Part shown: positions 7,501-9,317 of the stretch, in pieces
Numbering within the stretch: the stretch's first letter is position 1
How the letters are laid out: every line of letters begins with the position of its first letter
From: an uncultured Porphyromonadaceae bacterium
Lineage (GTDB): Bacteria; Bacteroidota; Bacteroidia; Bacteroidales; Muribaculaceae
Length of the DNA: 9,317 nt
Direction of reading: 5' to 3'
NCBI GenBank assembly: GCA_947175455.1
Contig: CAMWMW010000033.1
Coordinates: 1 to 9,317, forward strand
Position numbers and translations under genes: made by a program
The notes under the pieces: generated by a model
Seen by the model: the letters and a program-made list of their open reading frames with translations, nothing else
The model's database searches: none
What the model was told of the DNA's origin: nothing

Positions 7501-7663
7501 ACCGCTTGTTTGGAAACACAAAACAGAATTCCGACATGTCGGTAAAATTCTCGGCATAAGCCCGCGCCACAGAGTCAAGAAACGACTCCCGCCCGCTTCC
7601 GTACGCACCGGCGGTTCCATTGTCTGCCGCGTCAATCATATTTACAGCTGCATCGTTTTTCAT
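4571..7663 (-). CDS. AddB-like PD-(D/E)XK nuclease with iron-sulfur cysteines and degenerate helicase domain
   Basis: A 1030-residue protein of the AddB/RecB-nuclease type found across Bacteroidetes, expected to resect double-strand breaks with an AddA-type helicase. The N-terminal region (about 27-700) has the helicase-like layout, but the Walker A position reads FPNKRSGTFF (50-59) without GKT, so ATP hydrolysis here is doubtful. MGLLETRALDFDHLVIL near 590-606 resembles the equivalent AddB stretch. The C-terminal nuclease has GNIIH with His774, AIDRLD with Asp892, IVDYKTG with Asp910 and Lys912, and FQLLLY with Gln938. Four cysteines, Cys742 and C-x2-C-x5-C at 1018, 1021 and 1027, match the AddB 4Fe-4S site that clamps the nuclease domain. 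About 26 residues precede the usual family start, so the second ATG (7639-7637) is a real alternative. No AddA partner lies in this window. A weak hairpin and T-rich tract follow the stop. Confidence 0.88.
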   Translation of the reverse strand: MKNDAAVNMIDAADNGTAGAYGSGRESFLDSVARAYAENFTDMSEFCFVFPNKRSGTFFLKSLSNMLGNRVAMAPEVLSISDFVENVSGRGVATRIDMLFRLFNIYKSNRSLIPGSVQGDELLEFDAFRSWGEILLSDFSEVDQYNVDPDAIFANVSDYREIASNFLTPDQLEILERYFGYSPNYRDVERFWKNLVPPEGNSSVKERFMYLWQAMAPLYHALDEDLAADGLATPGGVYRVALQRIREMGRELLGYKKMVFVGFNALSTAEALIFEEIYKAGGYYEDEKESFADFYWDATGPVLESPDSDAAAFLRLNKRNFPSPDWALPYLERNRVETMPPEIRVIASPSNSAQTKIAASRVEEIIELVGADDVRDARVAVVLPDENLLLPLLYALPESLSEVNLTMGYSLRLTSVASFLHHLRQLHARSRKRDGGTAYFHEDVRMLLSHPFAHALLGSRNVSELNSDILNHHRLTVTMGDMTRVVGNGSVSLLDVEPFGTGTKAAIRYIDNILVHIDAALADEPGGVVKSRIDRSHIALYRDALRRLEWAAGEHGIEMGLQGVFYMVDRLLSGERVTFEGEPLEGLQVMGLLETRALDFDHLVILSLNDRVMPRKARKATFIPDSLRHGYGLPYSNYQERLFAYYFYRMISRARSVTLLYDARSGEGMRSGGESRYLRQLRYLYARDGIKYENYRFMLADTASELRPVEKTSSVMADIMEFARPGSRRNFSASALRKYGECQVKFYYEVIANLKTDTDASDYIDPITQGNIIHDTMLCLYFPDKDRKLFLENRILMTPERLSSMLEDTGLIRRHLRRSINKEHFKKKGEELDDPIEGAAAMVARQLERQIRDILRYDLGLAPFELAGGEMTGLYEWEFAPGRKVNMKYAIDRLDVLNPGTASERWRIVDYKTGGSLVAAEEFDDIFNGEYSAKNLFQLLLYANLLNLDKGMDEDVKVSIYEVGRISSDGEVIPKIAKERIDGHKQVNAEFLSRVNGMIEEIFDPMVPFSPAEDESHCRFCHLHDLCGRS

Positions 7664-7667
7664 ATTA

Positions 7668-7675
7668 CAAAAGTA
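7668..7675 (-). promoter_or_regulatory. Possible -7 element for the nuclease gene
   Basis: The leftward strand reads TACTTTTG, a full TAnnTTTG match, only four bases before the ATG at 7663. No -33 element is seen at 19-20 bases. If it is used, the message would be almost leaderless or would start translation at the second ATG (7639-7637). Confidence 0.3.
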
Positions 7676-7770
7676 GTGAGATTGAAGACACTTTTCGCCC
7701 TGTCAGACTTAAAGAATGTTAAAATCCAAATTATTTTTGATGTTATATAGCATGTTTCAAAAATATTTTA

Positions 7771-7852
7771 TAATTTTGCAGTGAGTTTTTCATGGTATTA
7801 GATTTTAAGGTTAACGTGAGATTGGTTGTCGGGACGACAATCAATTTTTTTT
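7771..7852 (+). ncRNA. Candidate small RNA or attenuated leader (promoter element plus intrinsic terminator)
   Basis: A -7-like element TAATTTTG lies at 7771-7778, predicting a transcript start near 7783. The transcript would end at the intrinsic terminator at 7821-7852 after about 70 nt. No rightward gene lies upstream that would need this terminator, because the neighbour on that side is transcribed leftward. The unit could therefore be an independent small RNA, or a premature stop in the delta-prime leader. The -33 box is not recognisable, and the sequence matches no RNA family I know. The span given includes the promoter element. Confidence 0.4.
7821..7852 (+). terminator. Strong orphan intrinsic terminator, rightward
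   Basis: ATTGGTTGTCG (7821-7831) pairs over 11 positions, one of them G-U, with CGACAATCAAT (7835-7845) around a GGA loop. A run of seven T residues follows (7846-7852). In the opposite direction no T-run follows the stem, so it acts rightward only. Confidence 0.8.
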
Positions 7853-7870
7853 GCGCCTTTACAAAACCTG

Positions 7871-7890
7871 CCGGAAACCGCCTTTTCCGG
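7871..7890 (+). promoter_or_regulatory. Hairpin without T-run in the divergent gap
   Basis: CCGGAAA (7871-7877) and TTTCCGG (7884-7890) form a perfect 7-bp stem around CCGCCT. It lies 18 bases after the orphan terminator. If transcription reads through, it would form part of the delta-prime leader. Function unknown. Confidence 0.35.
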
Positions 7891-7974
7891 TGCATTCCGC
7901 GAGATTCCGTACAAAATGTCTGTGCGGTCTTCTTAATTATATTCAATTATCGGCAAAACGTGGATTTTTTTTAT

Positions 7975-7982
7975 TAACTTTG
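7975..7982 (+). promoter_or_regulatory. Likely -7 promoter element of the delta-prime gene
   Basis: TAACTTTG matches TAnnTTTG exactly and lies 54 bases before the ATG at 8037, predicting a leader of about 50 bases. It follows a run of eight T residues (7965-7972). No TTTG is found 19-20 bases upstream. Confidence 0.5.
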
Positions 7983-8036
7983 TATGTCATAAAATATGAG
8001 AGGCTCTCCGCATACACAAGTATAAACTATTACGAC

Positions 8037-9170
8037 ATGAATTTCTCTGACATTCCCGGACAATCAAATGCCAAGCAGAACCTGCGCGATCTGGCTGACA
8101 GCAACAACATGCCGCACGCCATCATGCTTTGCGGGCATTCCGGCATCGGAAAAATGTGTATGGCGCGCGCATTCATGCAATATGCGCACTGTTCCTCCCC
8201 ACGCGACGGAGAACCATGCGGACAATGTGCTTCCTGCCGACAGCATATTTCCTTCAACCATCCGGACGTTCACTATATATATCCCATTGTCAAAAACAAG
8301 GCGCAGAAAATTGAATTGTCGGAAGACCGCATAGATTCCTGGAAACGCATGCTCGCCGAATATCCGTGGATGCCTCCGGAAAAATGGGTCGAAATTATCG
8401 ATGCGGGAAATTCACAGCCTATCATATATGTAAACGACGCCGACAACATCGTGCGGAGCGAAGCATACTCCTCTTTTACCTCAAAATACAAATTCTTTGT
8501 GATATGGCTTCCGGAAAAACTTCAGCCGGCGGCGGCAAACAAGCTCCTCAAGGTAATCGAAGAGCCTACGGAGGGAACCGTTTTCCTTCTTGTCTCCAAT
8601 AATGAATCGGAGGTGTTGCCGACAATCTCGTCGCGTACCAGACGGTTCAACATGCATCCTGCCGAGCAGCCCCTGATAGAGAGATACGTAAAAGAGAAGT
8701 ATCATCTTGACGACGCTACCGCACACACTGTGGCACGACTTTCCGAGGGAAGAGTGGCAAAAGCCGACGAACTTGCATCGCATTCGGGCGAACGCGAGGA
8801 GTTTCAGAAACTTTTTCAGGACATCATGCGGGCGGCATATGCCAAGAAACCCGGCAAACTGCGTGAAATAGGCGATGCCGCGTCATCGCTCGGCCGCGAG
8901 AAACTGCGCAGGTTTCTCAGCTACATGACGCAGATGGCACGCGAGAATTTCATCTATAACATGCGGATTCCAGCCCTGTCTTCAATGACTCCTGAAGAGG
9001 AGAGTTTCTCAAGCCGTTTCTCCCCTTTCATCCATCACGGCAATATCGAGGAACTTGTGAGCCGCATCGAGGAAGCCTCCACCCATATCGAAAGAAACGG
9101 CAACTCAAAACTCGTCCTTTTCTCCCTCTTCCTTTATATAATCCCTCTCCTGCACAAAAAAGCCTCTTGA
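8037..9170 (+). CDS. holB: DNA polymerase III subunit delta-prime
   Basis: A 377-residue clamp-loader subunit that helps load the sliding clamp at the replication fork. It begins with the family opening FSDIPGQSNAKQNL, then a Walker A-like GHSGIGKM at 33-40, where Met40 replaces the usual Thr or Ser, consistent with a subunit that does not hydrolyse ATP. A zinc site follows: Cys52, Cys61, Cys64 and Cys67 (C-x8-C-x2-C-x2-C). HPDVHYIYPIVKNK at 75-88 and WLPEKLQPAAANKLLKVIEEP at about 157-177 are characteristic stretches. SSRT at 198-201 carries the arginine finger in the SRC/SRT motif. The frame stays open for 62 codons before the ATG, but that part is unlike the family and overlaps the terminator, so the ATG at 8037 is chosen. 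The next gene starts 35 bases later on the same strand, so the two are probably co-transcribed. Confidence 0.9.
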   Translation: MNFSDIPGQSNAKQNLRDLADSNNMPHAIMLCGHSGIGKMCMARAFMQYAHCSSPRDGEPCGQCASCRQHISFNHPDVHYIYPIVKNKAQKIELSEDRIDSWKRMLAEYPWMPPEKWVEIIDAGNSQPIIYVNDADNIVRSEAYSSFTSKYKFFVIWLPEKLQPAAANKLLKVIEEPTEGTVFLLVSNNESEVLPTISSRTRRFNMHPAEQPLIERYVKEKYHLDDATAHTVARLSEGRVAKADELASHSGEREEFQKLFQDIMRAAYAKKPGKLREIGDAASSLGREKLRRFLSYMTQMARENFIYNMRIPALSSMTPEEESFSSRFSPFIHHGNIEELVSRIEEASTHIERNGNSKLVLFSLFLYIIPLLHKKAS

Positions 9171-9205
9171 CAACGAAGTATTTATTAACCCAATAAAAAA
9201 TCAAC

Positions 9206-9317
9206 ATGAAACCAACACTTTTCATTCTCGCAGCAGGTATGGGCAGCCGTTACGGCGGTCTCAAACAGCTTGACGGACTCGGTCCTTCAGGCGAAACAAT
9301 CATGGACTATTCCGTAT
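9206..9317 (+). CDS. Nucleotidyltransferase, sugar-nucleotide pyrophosphorylase type (partial, 5' end)
   Basis: The window ends after 37 codons. The visible part starts MKPTLFILAAGMGSRYGGLK and continues QLDGLGPSGETIMDYSV. LAAGMGSRYGG (residues 8-18) is the glycine-rich nucleotide-binding signature of NTP transferases (LAAGxGxR) that join NTP to a sugar phosphate or a similar substrate. The GLKQL and GETIMDYS continuation is typical of a Bacteroidetes group annotated simply as nucleotidyltransferase; the exact substrate cannot be read from this fragment. No terminator or promoter is seen in the 35 bases after the delta-prime stop, which suggests a shared transcript. Confidence 0.85.
   Translation, partial: MKPTLFILAAGMGSRYGGLKQLDGLGPSGETIMDYSV

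Larger units (their letters stand above)
7664..8036. other. 373-base divergent intergenic region
   Basis: The gap separates the leftward nuclease from the rightward delta-prime gene. It is A/T-rich and has no convincing protein gene. It holds a weak nuclease promoter (7668-7675), a rightward promoter-like element (7771-7778), a strong rightward terminator (7821-7852), a second hairpin at 7871-7890 without a T-run, and a promoter-like element for delta-prime (7975-7982). The stretch 7891-7970 shows nothing I can identify. Confidence 0.8.

Noticed and set aside
7743..7946. 67-codon leftward frame in the divergent gap
   Set aside because: No recognisable promoter or start region, no family resemblance, and it overlaps the structured terminator.
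7965..7972. Run of eight T residues as a second terminator
   Set aside because: No stable stem lies directly before it; it sits just upstream of the TAACTTTG element and is better read as A/T-rich promoter DNA.
7783..7974. Whole gap as a 6S-like RNA of about 190 nt
   Set aside because: The two ends do not pair into a long rod with a central bubble, and a terminator lies one third of the way along.
7792..7977. 61-codon rightward frame in the divergent gap
   Set aside because: It runs straight through the strong terminator stem and T-run, and the protein looks like translated non-coding DNA.
7851..8036. 62-codon N-terminal extension of delta-prime
   Set aside because: The frame is open but its sequence does not resemble delta-prime proteins, it begins inside the terminator T-run, and the family start motif follows the ATG at 8037.
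1..9317. CRISPR arrays, insertion sequences, tRNA or rRNA genes, phage or defence systems
   Set aside because: No regularly spaced repeats, transposase, integrase, cloverleaf, attachment site or toxin-antitoxin pair was found; the genes are housekeeping types.

Overview
The window looks like ordinary chromosome from a member of the Bacteroidales. A Muribaculaceae- or Bacteroides-like gut bacterium of roughly 50% GC is my inference. The reasons are: promoter elements of the Bacteroidetes type (TAnnTTTG, in one case with TTTG 20 bases upstream); A/T-rich, mostly Shine-Dalgarno-poor start regions; the gene run L25/Ctc, peptidyl-tRNA hydrolase, S4-domain protein; a Bacteroidetes-style AddB-like PD-(D/E)XK nuclease; and a Bacteroidetes-style DNA polymerase III delta-prime.

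Layout. At 1-75 there is only the 5' end of a leftward gene with a membrane-type N-terminus. It diverges from a rightward type II NADH dehydrogenase (182-1447). Then comes a rightward lipoprotein with two META (HslJ-like) domains (1610-2515). A near-perfect symmetric hairpin at 2578-2612 separates it from a convergent leftward block: L25/Ctc (4368-3715), pth (3634-3071) and hslR-like (3023-2607). Further right, a large leftward AddB-like nuclease (7663-4571) lies upstream of L25, but L25 has its own well-formed promoter at 4484-4515. A 373-base divergent gap (7664-8036) precedes the rightward delta-prime gene (8037-9170), followed by the first 37 codons of a sugar-nucleotide-type nucleotidyltransferase (9206 to the end).

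How the genes work together. L25, pth and the S4 protein are all translation-quality functions: 5S rRNA binding, recycling of stalled peptidyl-tRNA, and rescue of dissociated 50S subunits. NDH-2 feeds electrons to quinone. The nuclease and delta-prime are DNA repair and replication proteins that share only a divergent regulatory region. No mobile element, CRISPR array, tRNA or rRNA is visible.

The most interesting signals are non-coding. First, a strong rightward intrinsic terminator (7821-7852) lies in the divergent gap with no rightward gene in front of it. A TAATTTTG promoter-like element sits about 45 bases upstream, which suggests a small RNA of about 70 nt or an attenuated leader for delta-prime. 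Second, a 27-codon open frame in the L25 leader is in frame with L25 and stops six bases before its ATG. Third, three separate intergenic gaps each carry a two-copy tandem repeat of 14, 16 or 17 bases. I found no convincing new multi-gene system.
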